Source: Thermodesulfobacteriota bacterium (GTDB lineage: Bacteria; Desulfobacterota; DSM-4660; Desulfatiglandales; Desulfatiglandaceae). Taken from it: DNA of 41,267 nucleotides. This document shows positions 7,963 to 17,400 of the stretch, piece after piece (position 1 is the stretch's first letter; each line of letters begins with the position of its first letter). The DNA lies in assembly GCA_028278625.1 (NCBI GenBank), contig JANQDY010000168.1:1-41267 (forward strand), given 5' to 3'. Below the pieces are notes generated by a model, which saw only the letters and a list, made by a program, of their open reading frames with translations, did not search any database and was not told the origin of the DNA. Position numbers and translations under genes: made by a program.

Positions 7963-9084
7963 ATGGAGACCGCTCTTTATGACCGCCGGGCCGCCAGATT
8001 CGTCCAACAGTTGCAGGCCATCCCCGAGGCGAAATGCGATTCGGCCTGGATCATCAAGCCTGAAAACAGGCGCTACCTTTCAGGCTACACCGCGGAGGAT
8101 ACCCAGCTCACTGAATCGAGCGGTTCGCTACTGATTACCGATAAGGCCCGCCTTCTGATAACCGACTCCCGTTATACCCTGGCCGCTGAAAATGAGGCGC
8201 CCTCATTTACGGTATACACGCTCAAAAAAAACTTTACGGAGGACATCCCTGATTTTACCCGAGACCTCCATCTTGACACCCTGGGCTTCGAAGAAGACTA
8301 TCTGACATGGGATTCTCACCGGAAAACGGCAGAAAAACTAGCCGAACTTTCACCCCCCGTTACGTTGAAACCGTTAAATGGGATTGTGGATCATATGCGT
8401 GAAATCAAGGAGGAACGGGAGGTTCAGGCACTTGAAAAGTCCGCCCGCATGATTTCGAGCATTTTGGATGAGGCCATTTCGTTCTTGAAGCCGGGCATGA
8501 CCGAAAAGGAGGTCGCCTGGAAAATCGAGTGTCTTTCAAAGGATGCCGGTGCCGAAGGTTTGTCATTCCCTTCAATCGTTGCATCAGGCCCCAACAGTGC
8601 TCTCCCCCATGCGGTGCCGGCGAACCGGAGAATTCGATCCGGAGAACCGATTATTCTGGACGCGGGGGTCCGGCTTAATGGCTATTGTTCAGACATCACG
8701 CGAACGGTATTTCTGGGTGAACCGGATGACACATTCAAAACCGTTTACCGCACTGTATTACAGGCTCAGCGGGCAGCCATAAAACAAATCCGCCCTTCCG
8801 GTCTAAGCACCCTGGTGGATGCCGCCGCCAGAAGCATCATTTCGGATGCCGGATTCGGAGCGTACTTCGGACACGGTCTGGGCCATGGCGTTGGATTGGC
8901 CACCCATGAAGGCCCCAGACTTGGCCCCAGAAATGCCGTTGAACTGCACACCGGCAATGTTTTCACCGTTGAGCCGGGCATCTACCTTCCCGGGAGGGGC
9001 GGGGTACGCCTTGAGGAAATGGTGGTCCTGGAAGAGGAAGGGCCGAGGATTCTTACGAACAACCGTCATTTCTATGATTTCTGA
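7963..9084 (+). CDS. M24-family Xaa-Pro aminopeptidase/dipeptidase
   Basis: This 373-residue protein is a pita-bread metallopeptidase that removes N-terminal residues before proline or splits Xaa-Pro dipeptides in the cytoplasm. Seen: an N-terminal creatinase-like domain (about 1-145), then the catalytic domain with all five metal ligands of the family: Asp233 (LDAGV), Asp244 (SDITRTV), His308 (GHGLGHG), Glu337 (VEPGIY) and Glu351 (RLEEMVV). The length is normal. The gene starts at ATG 7963 with GGAG upstream and follows its own promoter. The Xer gene starts 73 bases after its stop and may be on the same transcript. PepP and PepQ types cannot be separated from sequence alone. Confidence 0.93.
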   Translation: METALYDRRAARFVQQLQAIPEAKCDSAWIIKPENRRYLSGYTAEDTQLTESSGSLLITDKARLLITDSRYTLAAENEAPSFTVYTLKKNFTEDIPDFTRDLHLDTLGFEEDYLTWDSHRKTAEKLAELSPPVTLKPLNGIVDHMREIKEEREVQALEKSARMISSILDEAISFLKPGMTEKEVAWKIECLSKDAGAEGLSFPSIVASGPNSALPHAVPANRRIRSGEPIILDAGVRLNGYCSDITRTVFLGEPDDTFKTVYRTVLQAQRAAIKQIRPSGLSTLVDAAARSIISDAGFGAYFGHGLGHGVGLATHEGPRLGPRNAVELHTGNVFTVEPGIYLPGRGGVRLEEMVVLEEEGPRILTNNRHFYDF

Positions 9085-9157
9085 AAGATGCCGCACCATG
9101 ACCCGTGCCACCCATGCAAGGGGGCAAAGGGGGCCTGGAAAAAGGGAGGTTCGGCCG

Positions 9158-10039
9158 GTGTATGACCTCATAGACGAATTCACCACCTATCTCAGGGTTG
9201 AGCGGGGTCTCGCTGAAAACACCATTTATGCCTATAGCGGGGACCTGTTGAGATTCATGGCCTACTTGGAAGGCCGAAATATTGCGCCTGAAGCGGTTTC
9301 CCGGCATACCATTCGAGATTATCTGGGAAGCCTCACCCTCCAGCTTTCCAAAAGATCAATGGCCCGCAACATCTCCTCCGTCAAGACCTTCTATCGTTTT
9401 CTTGTTTCAGAAGGTAGAATGAAAGAGAGTCCCGCCAGGCTGCTGGAAACGCCGCGCATTCGGCAAAAGCTGCCGGATATTTTGAGCCTGGATGAAGTTG
9501 ATCGACTCCTTCTTCAGCCGGATGTTACAAAGCCCCTGGGGCTACGCGACGGGGCGATGCTGGAACTCCTTTACGCCACCGGACTGCGGGTGTCGGAACT
9601 TGTCCGCCTGAGATTGCTGGATGTTAACCTGGAAGCGGGTTTTGTCAAAACCCTTGGGAAAGGGTCCAAGGAACGAATGGTGCCTTTTGGTGAAAAAGCA
9701 CTTCAGGCCATCAAAACATATCTGACAGACGGACGACCCGCCCTGCTCAAGAAGGGGCATCCACCTTTTCTCTTTTTGAATTTCAGGGGGCAGCCGCTCA
9801 CTCGACAGGGATTCTGGAAAATCATCAAGAACCATGGTATCATGGCAGGAATTAAGAAGAATATAAAACCACATGGATTGCGGCATTCCTTTGCCAGCCA
9901 TCTCCTTGAGGCCGGCGCGGATCTGCGTTCCGTTCAATTGATGCTGGGCCATGCTGATATCACTACCACCCAGATCTATACCCACGTAACCAGGGAACGT
10001 CTCAAGGAGTTGCACGGAAAATGCCATCCAAGACCTTGA
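9158..10039 (+). CDS. Tyrosine recombinase, XerC/XerD type
   Basis: This 293-residue protein resembles the chromosomal XerC/XerD recombinases that resolve chromosome dimers at dif. Seen: an N-terminal SAM-like core-binding domain (about 1-95) and the catalytic domain with the full set Arg144 (TGLRVSEL), Lys168, His239 and Arg242 (HGLRHSF), His265 (LGH) and the nucleophile Tyr274 (YTHV). The start is GTG 9158, because GGGAGG lies seven bases upstream and the protein then begins with the typical Asp-Glu-Phe N-terminus; the frame is open upstream but that stretch overlaps the peptidase gene. Its housekeeping-like sequence and position argue against a phage or island integrase. XerC and XerD cannot be distinguished without alignment. 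Confidence 0.92.
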   Translation: MYDLIDEFTTYLRVERGLAENTIYAYSGDLLRFMAYLEGRNIAPEAVSRHTIRDYLGSLTLQLSKRSMARNISSVKTFYRFLVSEGRMKESPARLLETPRIRQKLPDILSLDEVDRLLLQPDVTKPLGLRDGAMLELLYATGLRVSELVRLRLLDVNLEAGFVKTLGKGSKERMVPFGEKALQAIKTYLTDGRPALLKKGHPPFLFLNFRGQPLTRQGFWKIIKNHGIMAGIKKNIKPHGLRHSFASHLLEAGADLRSVQLMLGHADITTTQIYTHVTRERLKELHGKCHPRP

Positions 10040-10128
10040 AGCAGCTTTTTCAAGGATCATGGCAGCGATGGTCAGAAATGATTGGAAACGGGTTTTGCCG
10101 GTAAGCCGATTCAGATCCGGAAGATAGC

Positions 10129-10701
10129 ATGGGAAAAGTCATCGATCTTGATAACAGGCGCAAAGGACCTTCACACCCTTTGACTGCGGCCGGCCCCTGG
10201 CGGTTTCGAAAAGGGCTATGGCGAACAAGCCATTTTATTCAGATGCGAATGGGTCTGGCCGAATCCCTGAAATACGACCCGGATGGGTTGGCCACGCTTC
10301 CCCCCCATTTTACGCTTCACGGGGGTATGTCCTTTACCATTCGATCCATGTATTTTAACCGCATGAACGAAGAAAGAATGCGGGAAATCTATTATCTGGT
10401 GGGGCTTACGGACTGTATGATCAATCAAGTCCACCCAATCCTGAGAACCGATCTTTTGAGGGACATGTATAAGAAAGTGTTCGCCTTAAAAAAAGCGCTG
10501 AAAGTTCATTGGCACGGCAATCTTGACCAGGTTCTCCTTCCCCTTGACGTGGAGTTTTTCGATGATATTTCCTACCGCACTTCTCTTGGCAAAGCAAAAA
10601 CCATGAAGGAATTGTACGAGGCTATCCGGGAAGGAACCGACGAAATGTTTGATATTCTTTCACTGGAGTACGCATTTTTCATTCCTTGGACAGGAGGGTA
10701 G
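10129..10701 (+). CDS. Unrecognised soluble protein coupled to the histidine kinase
   Basis: I do not recognise this 190-residue protein. Seen: no signal peptide or membrane segment, a basic N-terminal 35 residues, many conserved-looking aromatic and Met residues, and a middle part (about 70-130) that is helical and amphipathic. A single Cys (in LTDCMINQ) is present and there is no metal motif. Its stop (TAG at 10699-10701) is two bases before the TTG start of the histidine kinase and overlaps the kinase ribosome binding region, so the two are made together. It may sense a signal for, or be controlled with, the kinase, but that is inference from position only. ATG 10129 has a GGAAG site upstream. 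Confidence 0.8.
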   Translation: MGKVIDLDNRRKGPSHPLTAAGPWRFRKGLWRTSHFIQMRMGLAESLKYDPDGLATLPPHFTLHGGMSFTIRSMYFNRMNEERMREIYYLVGLTDCMINQVHPILRTDLLRDMYKKVFALKKALKVHWHGNLDQVLLPLDVEFFDDISYRTSLGKAKTMKELYEAIREGTDEMFDILSLEYAFFIPWTGG

Positions 10702-10703
10702 TT

Positions 10704-12167
10704 TTGGAAAAGCATTATCGATCCGATGACATAGAAACCTCCGAAGCCTTCTTGGGAACCATTTTTGACGGCATCAGCGAAGAGATCATGGTTGTGGATC
10801 AAAACGGTGTGATTCATGACGTCAACCAGGTCTTTCTGGATGAACGGGGACTCTCAAAAGGCGCTGTTCTGGGAAAAAAATGTTATCAAATCAGAAAGCT
10901 CTCTGGAACCCAGTGCGGCCTGAAGGATCGAGACTGCCCCCTTCAGAAAGCGTTGAAGACCGGCAAAAAGGTGGAAGTCACCTACCGCCGCGGCTCAAAA
11001 GGAACGTATTTTGAAGCGTTGCAGCGCATCATGTACCCGATTACCAACCGAAAGACCGGCAAAAAGTATTTTGTCGAAATTTCCCAGGATGTTACTGAAT
11101 ACCGCAACCTTCTGACCCGGTTGAGGGCATCGGAAAGAAGAATGCGGGGCATTCTTGATACGGCCACGGATGCCATCATCAGCATAAACGAGAGCCACCA
11201 GATCGTGCTGTTCAACAACGCGGCCGAACGGATTTTTGGCTACAAAAGAGAAGAGGTTCTGGAAAAGGATCTGAGCCTGTTAATCCCTCCCAAATATGGG
11301 GATCATGCCACCTTTGTGAGATCCTTCTTAGAGACAAAAGAACCAAAACTGGTTGGAAAGACCCAGAACCTGACCGCTTTTCGCAAGAGCGGTGAAGAAT
11401 TTCCCATAGAATTGGGATTAAGCTCTCAGGAAATGGATGACGCCTTCATTTTTACCGCCATTATTCGGGATATATCCGACCAGAAGAAGATGGAGGAAAG
11501 ACTTCTCCGTTCCGAACGGCTTGCCGCAGTTGGAACAACCGTTGCCCATGTGGTGCATGAAATCAAAAGCCCATTGATGATTATTGGGGGGTTCAGTCAT
11601 CAAATCCGCACCAGTCTTGAAGATGAAATCGCCGTCAAGAAACTGGATATGATCCTGGATGAAGTCAGTCGGTTGGAAAGGCTGGTTGCCAGCCTGGGAG
11701 ACTTCACAAAAGTCTATAATCTGGTGACACGTTCCGCCGACATCAACTCCGTAATTCAGGACGTATTGAAAATCCTAAAAGGGGTTTATCCTCCCGAAAA
11801 ATATCCCATGAAGGCTGAATTGGCGCCGGATCTGGCCGAAATCCAGTGTGACCCTGACAAACTGAAACAGGTGGTTATCAATATTATCACAAACGGCGTT
11901 GAAGCCATGGAGGAATCCGGAAGTATTTCCATAAAAACGATAGGATACTCCGATGGTGTTGAAATTCAAATTCAGGATGAAGGCATCGGCATCAGCGATG
12001 AAGATATTCTTCGCATTTTTGAACCCTTTTACACGACGAGAGACCGGGGCTCGGGACTGGGCCTGGCAATATCCTATAAGATTATTGAAGCCCATGGAGG
12101 AGAACTGTGGGTGGAGAGTGTCAAGGGAAAGGGAACGACCTTCTTTGTGCGCATACCGCACCAATGA
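10704..12167 (+). CDS. PAS-PAS sensor histidine kinase
   Basis: This 487-residue protein is a soluble two-component sensor kinase with no membrane segment. Domains in order: a first PAS domain (about 14-135) with an unusual cysteine trio, Cys60, Cys71 and Cys78; a second PAS domain (about 145-262); a HisKA dimerisation domain with phospho-acceptor His285 in HEIKSP; and a HATPase_c domain with N-box Asn397, G1 DEGIGI at 425-430 and G2 GSGLGLAI at 449-456. The cysteine cluster suggests a metal, Fe-S or redox sensor, which is inference. No response regulator lies beside it, so the partner must be elsewhere. The start is TTG 10704, with GGAGGG five bases upstream; GTA and GTT codons before it are not starts. 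Confidence 0.93.
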   Translation: MEKHYRSDDIETSEAFLGTIFDGISEEIMVVDQNGVIHDVNQVFLDERGLSKGAVLGKKCYQIRKLSGTQCGLKDRDCPLQKALKTGKKVEVTYRRGSKGTYFEALQRIMYPITNRKTGKKYFVEISQDVTEYRNLLTRLRASERRMRGILDTATDAIISINESHQIVLFNNAAERIFGYKREEVLEKDLSLLIPPKYGDHATFVRSFLETKEPKLVGKTQNLTAFRKSGEEFPIELGLSSQEMDDAFIFTAIIRDISDQKKMEERLLRSERLAAVGTTVAHVVHEIKSPLMIIGGFSHQIRTSLEDEIAVKKLDMILDEVSRLERLVASLGDFTKVYNLVTRSADINSVIQDVLKILKGVYPPEKYPMKAELAPDLAEIQCDPDKLKQVVINIITNGVEAMEESGSISIKTIGYSDGVEIQIQDEGIGISDEDILRIFEPFYTTRDRGSGLGLAISYKIIEAHGGELWVESVKGKGTTFFVRIPHQ

Positions 12168-12189
12168 AAAACTTTGCAGTTTTTTCATT
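12163..12189 (+). terminator. AT-rich hairpin over the kinase stop codon
   Basis: Arms 12163-12173 and 12178-12189 pair over 11 positions with one extra T and a TTGC loop. The 3' arm contains six T's. The stem is almost all A-T, so it would be a weak terminator. Confidence 0.35.
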
Positions 12190-12227
12190 GACACCCATCC
12201 AAGGAAATACTATTATTACCAGATTGC

Positions 12228-12304
<77 letters not shown>

Positions 12305-12314
12305 ACAAGAACGC

Positions 12315-12347
12315 AAGGGCTTACGGAATTTCCGCGAGCCCTTTTTT
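12315..12347 (+). terminator. Intrinsic terminator of tRNA-fMet
   Basis: AAGGGCT (12315-12321) pairs with AGCCCTT (12337-12343), with an inner CGGA/TCCG stem, and runs into six T's at 12342-12347. It begins ten bases after the CCA end. Confidence 0.85.
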
Positions 12348-12572
12348 GTTGGCTTGTTTTTCGTTTTCCCACCATATTTCCCACCCACAGGGAAAAAATG
12401 GACCCTTCATCCACCAAAAACCACTCTTGCCCTAAGGCGCCTAATTTTCATTTTCGTCAATTTTCGTGGGATTTGCGCCACTACAGAGGCTGTTCCAGAA
12501 GACGTACAGTCGGAGGGTGATAACAAAAATGAGGGTCGAGCGCTTTTCATTCGTAAGGCAGCTGACAAGGTT

Positions 12573-12601
12573 TTGACAGCGCCGATTCCTCTGGGTATAA
12601 T
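12573..12601 (+). promoter_or_regulatory. Exact consensus sigma-70 promoter
   Basis: TTGACA (12573-12578), a 17-base spacer and TATAAT (12596-12601) match the sigma-70 consensus at all 12 positions with ideal spacing. The start of transcription would be near 12608. The nearest gene begins 270 bases further on and has its own promoter-like boxes, so the product may be a non-coding RNA. Confidence 0.75.
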
Positions 12602-12607
12602 CTCAAT

Positions 12608-12734
12608 TTATCTGTATCGACAGGCGTTGAGAGATGGAATCAACCTCAGCGCTCGTTCAAATCTTCTGGTTTTATAATATCACAACTTTTCTTGAGGTTT
12701 CCGATAGTTGCATTTTGATAGCGGTGTTTTTTTA
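12608..12734 (+). ncRNA. Candidate small RNA from the consensus promoter
   Basis: From the predicted start near 12608 the RNA would contain a stem of eight pairs (12624-12631 with 12645-12652) and end around a run of seven or eight T's at about 12726-12734, a length near 125 bases. The stem before the T-run is weak, so the 3' end is uncertain. I recognise no known RNA family. It could instead be a long 5' leader of the gene at 12881. Confidence 0.3.
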
Positions 12735-12748
12735 ATAACCTTTTGAAA

Positions 12749-12777
12749 TTGAATTTGATTTACAACTTGAATATGAT
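12749..12777 (+). promoter_or_regulatory. Probable promoter of the repeat-protein gene
   Basis: TTGAAT (12749-12754), 17 bases and TATGAT (12772-12777) lie about 100 bases before the ATG at 12881, in AT-rich DNA. Confidence 0.5.
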
Positions 12778-12880
12778 GGTTCTTTTCAAAACACTTTCTC
12801 AAATAAAAGGTGTATCGTCTCACTGGGATAAATGTATTGAGTCATGAAAATTTTTATGGATCTGTACTGGGGGAATTCGA

Positions 12881-14122
12881 ATGAAGAAGTTGGTTTATTG
12901 TGGGACACTGTTTCTGTTTTTCATGGTTGCAGTCAATTCACACGCTGAAATGAAAATGACCCCGAACGGGATTACATTTCCTGACAGTTCAACTCAAATA
13001 AAAGCTGTATCCGGAGGTGGTGTTGGTGCACCGCTTAACCTTAGTGGCAGTTTCAATACTGGAGATTTTGCAGAAAATCCTAACGGATCTGTTATTAGTG
13101 GTGTAAACGCTTATGCTGGCGATTATTCAAGCTTTGGCGGGTATTTTTCTTCCGATAGCCCACTAGGTTTCGGGGTTTACGGCTATGCCAGCAGTTCTGA
13201 ATGGGAAACTAACTTTGGCGGATATTTTGTAGCAAACGGTGTGGTTGGTATAGGTGTTACCGGCAAAGCCGATGGTTCTTTCGGTTACGGTATTAGAGGC
13301 GCTGCCGGCGGTTCTTCAGGCCGTGCTGTTCATGGTTATGCTTCTCATAGTGGAGATGCAACGAACTATGGTGGATATTTTGAAGCGGACGGTCAAAAAG
13401 GCAGGGGAGTTTACGGCGCAGCTAAGAATGATGGCGTTGTAATTAATTATGGAGGATATTTTGAAGCCGCCGGTCATCAAGGAAGGGGTGTTTACAGTGA
13501 GGCTCCCGGTATCCAAGGTAAGGGCGTTTACGGATATGCTTCCAATACCCAGGGAGTTGGAGTTCAGGGCTATGGAGGGCTTTGGGATTTTTATGCAGTA
13601 GGTCCGGGCACTAATTATGGACCTTTTACCGGCGCCCATGAGGTTAGATTTTCGGAGGATATGCCAGAAATCATTCCTGGGCTTATCGTTTCCACAACGG
13701 GTAAGACAGAAGCAAGAAAGAATAAGCGTGGTAAAATATCTTTATCCTCCACGCTTCCAACGGTGACGCTATCCACCAAGGCAAACGATAAAGCTGTATT
13801 CGGAGTCATTGTTTCGGATGGCCCCCTTCCAAAGGATCATTGGTATGAAGCCCAGGAAGGAGAGAATTTTGGGATTATAAATGCCCTTGGCGAAGGCAGG
13901 GTCTGGGTTACCAACCGCAACGGGGATATAGAAAATGGGGACTATATCACTACATCCGAAATCCCTGGCTATGGTCAAATGCAGGATGATGATATTTTAC
14001 ACTCTTACACCCTTGGCAAGGCAATCGAAGCTGTCGACTGGGAGCGGATTTCTGAGACGGTAGAGCACGGTGGGGAGACCTTCAAAATATATCTCATCGC
14101 GATTGTTTACACGAGTGGATAG
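12881..14122 (+). CDS. Exported Gly/Tyr-rich repeat protein, tail-fibre-like
   Basis: This 413-residue protein begins with a signal peptide (residues 1-22, cleavage after SHA). Then comes a short TPNGITFPDSSTQ segment, a module I know from many bacterial surface and fibre proteins. Residues about 45-245 are imperfect repeats with FGGYF or YGGYF followed by a glycine-rich GxGVYGYA strand, likely a repetitive beta structure. The C-terminal part (about 250-413) has GDYITTSEIPGYG and DDDILHSYTLGKA, which resembles C-terminal domains of phage-type fibre proteins. The function may be adhesion or a surface layer; that is inference. The DNA is more AT-rich than the neighbouring housekeeping genes. 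Only a weak GGGGGA site precedes the ATG. Confidence 0.8.
   Translation: MKKLVYCGTLFLFFMVAVNSHAEMKMTPNGITFPDSSTQIKAVSGGGVGAPLNLSGSFNTGDFAENPNGSVISGVNAYAGDYSSFGGYFSSDSPLGFGVYGYASSSEWETNFGGYFVANGVVGIGVTGKADGSFGYGIRGAAGGSSGRAVHGYASHSGDATNYGGYFEADGQKGRGVYGAAKNDGVVINYGGYFEAAGHQGRGVYSEAPGIQGKGVYGYASNTQGVGVQGYGGLWDFYAVGPGTNYGPFTGAHEVRFSEDMPEIIPGLIVSTTGKTEARKNKRGKISLSSTLPTVTLSTKANDKAVFGVIVSDGPLPKDHWYEAQEGENFGIINALGEGRVWVTNRNGDIENGDYITTSEIPGYGQMQDDDILHSYTLGKAIEAVDWERISETVEHGGETFKIYLIAIVYTSG
13130..13550 (+). repeat. Coding repeats of about 24-27 residues
   Basis: The aromatic-Gly-Gly-Tyr-Phe element starts at 13130, 13211, 13364 and 13445. The first pair and the last pair are each exactly 81 bases (27 codons) apart, and the middle spacing is 153. 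Units after 13364 share long DNA identity (GGATATTTTGAAGC in both), which suggests recent duplication. Confidence 0.7.
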
Positions 14123-14404
14123 ATACAAATGGTTCGTTTAATATGGGGGGACGAGAAAAGTCAAAGGTGAAAATTTGGTGTCAGGATCGCCCTGTCATCA
14201 AAATAAAAAATCGTCGGGTGGCTTAGAAGCTCAGGGTCACCACCTCCCCTCCACATTATCTCAATTAATCTGCCTTACCTGTAAGACTTCCGTCTGTGAC
14301 ATAGGCAACTTTTTTGGTGTTTGGATTTAGTTTTAACGCTATGCCGAGGGTGGATTTGATGTCAATTGATTGCTTCCCAATCAAGAAAGGAAAAGAACGG
14401 GGGC

Positions 14405-17400
14405 CTAATTTCTGCCTGCGCGGGATAAGGGAAATCCCTGGCCGGAAGGCGCCACCACCGGAAACTGGGGACGTTTGAAAACACGCTCGGCCAGTTCCGG
14501 GACCACATCATCCACATAGTTTGCGAGCTCAGTTGTCTTCACGAATCCGTCTTTGTCCAGGTCAGCCTTCCCTTTAAGGCCGTCGATCACAACCCAGGTG
14601 AACAGCCCGTGGCCTTTATAGCCTTCCACGGCTTCCTGGGCGGAGGTGGCGGCTGAAAGGATGGTGGAACCCACCGCACGGCTCAGCACCTTCATGGCGG
14701 TGGACTCGCTCATACCCCGGGTCAGCATGGCAACGTGAATGGCGTCCCCCAGGGCCTGAGCGGAGCAGGTATCCAGGATGATCAGTTTTTTCGTTGTGGG
14801 TATATTGGCAATGAGCATTTTGAGCAGATTCTGATCCATGGCCGTCTGCCGCAGCTTTCGTGTGGAAGTGGCACCGGTATCGGATGTCAACAGATAATAT
14901 TTGCCCTCATCAACGGTCCCGTGACTGGCCACAAAAAAGACAAAAAGATCCTGGGGATTAAGACCGCGCATCTCTTCCAGAGCGCCAACAATGGCTGCCC
15001 GGGTCGTCTGTTCACGGCCGGTGAGCCGTTTCACGGAAATGCTGCTGAACAACCCCTTCCCTACCAGTTTCAGGGTTTTTGCCATGAGATCCGCATCGGC
15101 TTCCGGGTATTGGAGATTAAGTCGGGGATTTCTGAATTCCTGAATCCCGATCACCAGTGCGTGAAGTGCTGGCGCGGAAGACGGCTTAAAAGAGGCCTTC
15201 ATCCGGTGAAGGACCGGTTGACTGCTAAGGCTGCCGTCGGCATTGAAAGCAATTGCTTTAATCCGGTTTTCTCCCGACTGCAAACGGACGTTGATGGTCC
15301 GTCGCCGGGTCTTTTTCGAAACCGCCTGAATGCCCCGATTTCCTTCAAGGGCAACGGCGGAACCGTTCAGGTAGATCCGCACATCCCCGATGCCGCCTCC
15401 CATGTCTTTGATTTCAAGGGTAATAGGAATGATTTTTCTGTCTGTTTTTGAAGGGGCATCCACAATCCGTATGGTTGGGGACGGTTTTGCCGCGGACATT
15501 TTCGGGAAACTGTCGAGAGACCCGCCGGACATGGCCAGAGCCACCAAATCCGGCCGGTAGAAGGCTTCGAAATACCGGTCCGTATTGATGATCTCCGTCC
15601 CCCTGACAAAATGGATATAAGGGCGGTAGTTGCCGGAACCGCTGAAATATCCTTCCGGCGTAATGGCAATGCTGGAGCCGGGGAGCGGGTAGATGGTTGC
15701 CAGGAGCTTTCCTGTTCTAAGACTCCAGACGTGTATCATGTTGTCCCAACCACCGGTGAACACCCGGCCGTCATGGATTTGTACCCCGGTGACCGCTTCG
15801 GAGTGTCCTTTGAGCTCCATCAGGAACGCGCCGGTCAACAGATTCCAAAGGCGGATCGATTCGTATGAAGACGAGACGATTCGGCCTTCACCCGCCGCAA
15901 TACCCAGAATATTCGTCTTGTGTCCCACAAGCCTGTGAAGAAGTTCTCCTGTTTTCGCTTCAAAGATGTATACGGGCTGAGAGCGGTCACTGCCGATTCG
16001 AGAGTAGGTGTCGAACTGTCCCGCCACCACTCTCCCCTTGGAAACGGCCAGATCTTTTACTTCTTCTCTTTCGCCTTTGGGAACCCGCATCTCCAGAACC
16101 GGTGTTCCCGTCGAAACGTCCTGGACCCTTATCCGTCCGGAGGTAGTTCCGCAGAAGAGCCGGTTGTCAGCTTCCGCCAGTGAAAGCACCCAGCCTTTCG
16201 TCTTCCGCTTGCGCAGCAGCTTTCCCGTACCCGCATTCCACACGGAGAACATCCCGCCAGTATCACCCAGGAAGATTCGGCCCCTTGCCATAATCATGGC
16301 TTCGGACCAACCGGTGCTGAGCGGCTTGATGGCTCTGATTTCACGGGCCGTATTCAGGTCCCATACTTTGAGCATGTGGTCTTCGCCGCCGCTCACCGAT
16401 GCCAGTTTTCCGCGGTCGATGCTCACAAAATTCACATATCCCCTGTGTCCCTGAACCGCTTGAAGCTGGTTGCCGCTTTTTAGATCCCACAACCGGATCA
16501 TCCCCATCTGGAATCCGGCCACCAGCCGCCCTTCTCCAACGGCAAGACTTTTGATGCCGTCGTCCGGAGAGCCGCGAATGACCCGGATCGGCTTTTTCGT
16601 TTTCAGATCCCAGACATAAATGTCATTATTTGCGATTCCCGCAAAAACTTTTCCATGGGAAATGGCAACCGTGGCAGGCGTGCCGGGCATGCTTTTTCCT
16701 TTTCGGCTTTTAAGCTCGGTGATTCGCCTGCCGTTCTTCAAATTCCACAGGTACACATGTGTACTGTCTGATCCCGTGACAAACACGCCGGGCCCCATGG
16801 CAACGCTTTCCGAGTAGGTCTTGTTGCTGCGGATCAGCTGATCATTGGCAAGATTCCAGACCCTTATGCCGTTCATGGACGCCGTAACCATCCTGTTTCC
16901 TTTGATTTCCATGCCGTATAAGTTGTTACCCTTTCCAACAGGGTACCTCGCAAGCCTTTTTCCCCTGAAGTCGCGTTTTAGCAGATAGTCATCCCCTTTG
17001 CTGGCGGAATATACGGCCTTATGGGTCACCTTTAGAATTGAAACCGGCCGGGGCTTGTCTTTCTTTTCTTCATTGTAACCCTTAAAAGACACGACATGTT
17101 TCCCGGACTCAATCTCAAAAAGATGAAGCATCCCTTTCTGATCGGCAACCACCAGATATGGATCATTCATGTCAAAGGTCTGAACCTTTTCTTTCAAGGG
17201 ATAACGCTTGATCAGTTTTCCTGTTTCCAGGTCCCAGACCCTGATTTCTCTCCAGGACATTCCAAAAAGGCGGTTTTTACGAATCGCCACTTTGTAAACG
17301 ATGCCGCCTGCATGAATCTTTCGGATGAGCCTGCCCGTTGCAACGTCCCACACCCGGATGGTACGGTCCACGCCCCCGCTCACCAGAAGGTTCTTTGTTG

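Larger units (their letters stand above)
12348..12880. other. Gene-free stretch after tRNA-fMet
   Basis: No convincing protein gene is present: the open frames here are short, lack ribosome binding sites, and the longest ones overlap the tRNA. The stretch becomes AT-rich toward its right end. It holds an exact consensus promoter (12573-12601), a candidate small RNA and the probable promoter of the next gene (12749-12777). It could be a worn remnant of an inserted element, since 3' ends of tRNA genes are common integration sites, but no integrase remnant or repeated tRNA end was seen. Confidence 0.6.

Noticed and set aside
8819..9157. N-terminal extension of the Xer frame into the peptidase gene
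   Set aside because: The frame is open but overlaps the M24 catalytic domain. The GTG at 9158 has a GGGAGG site and gives the usual Xer N-terminus and length.
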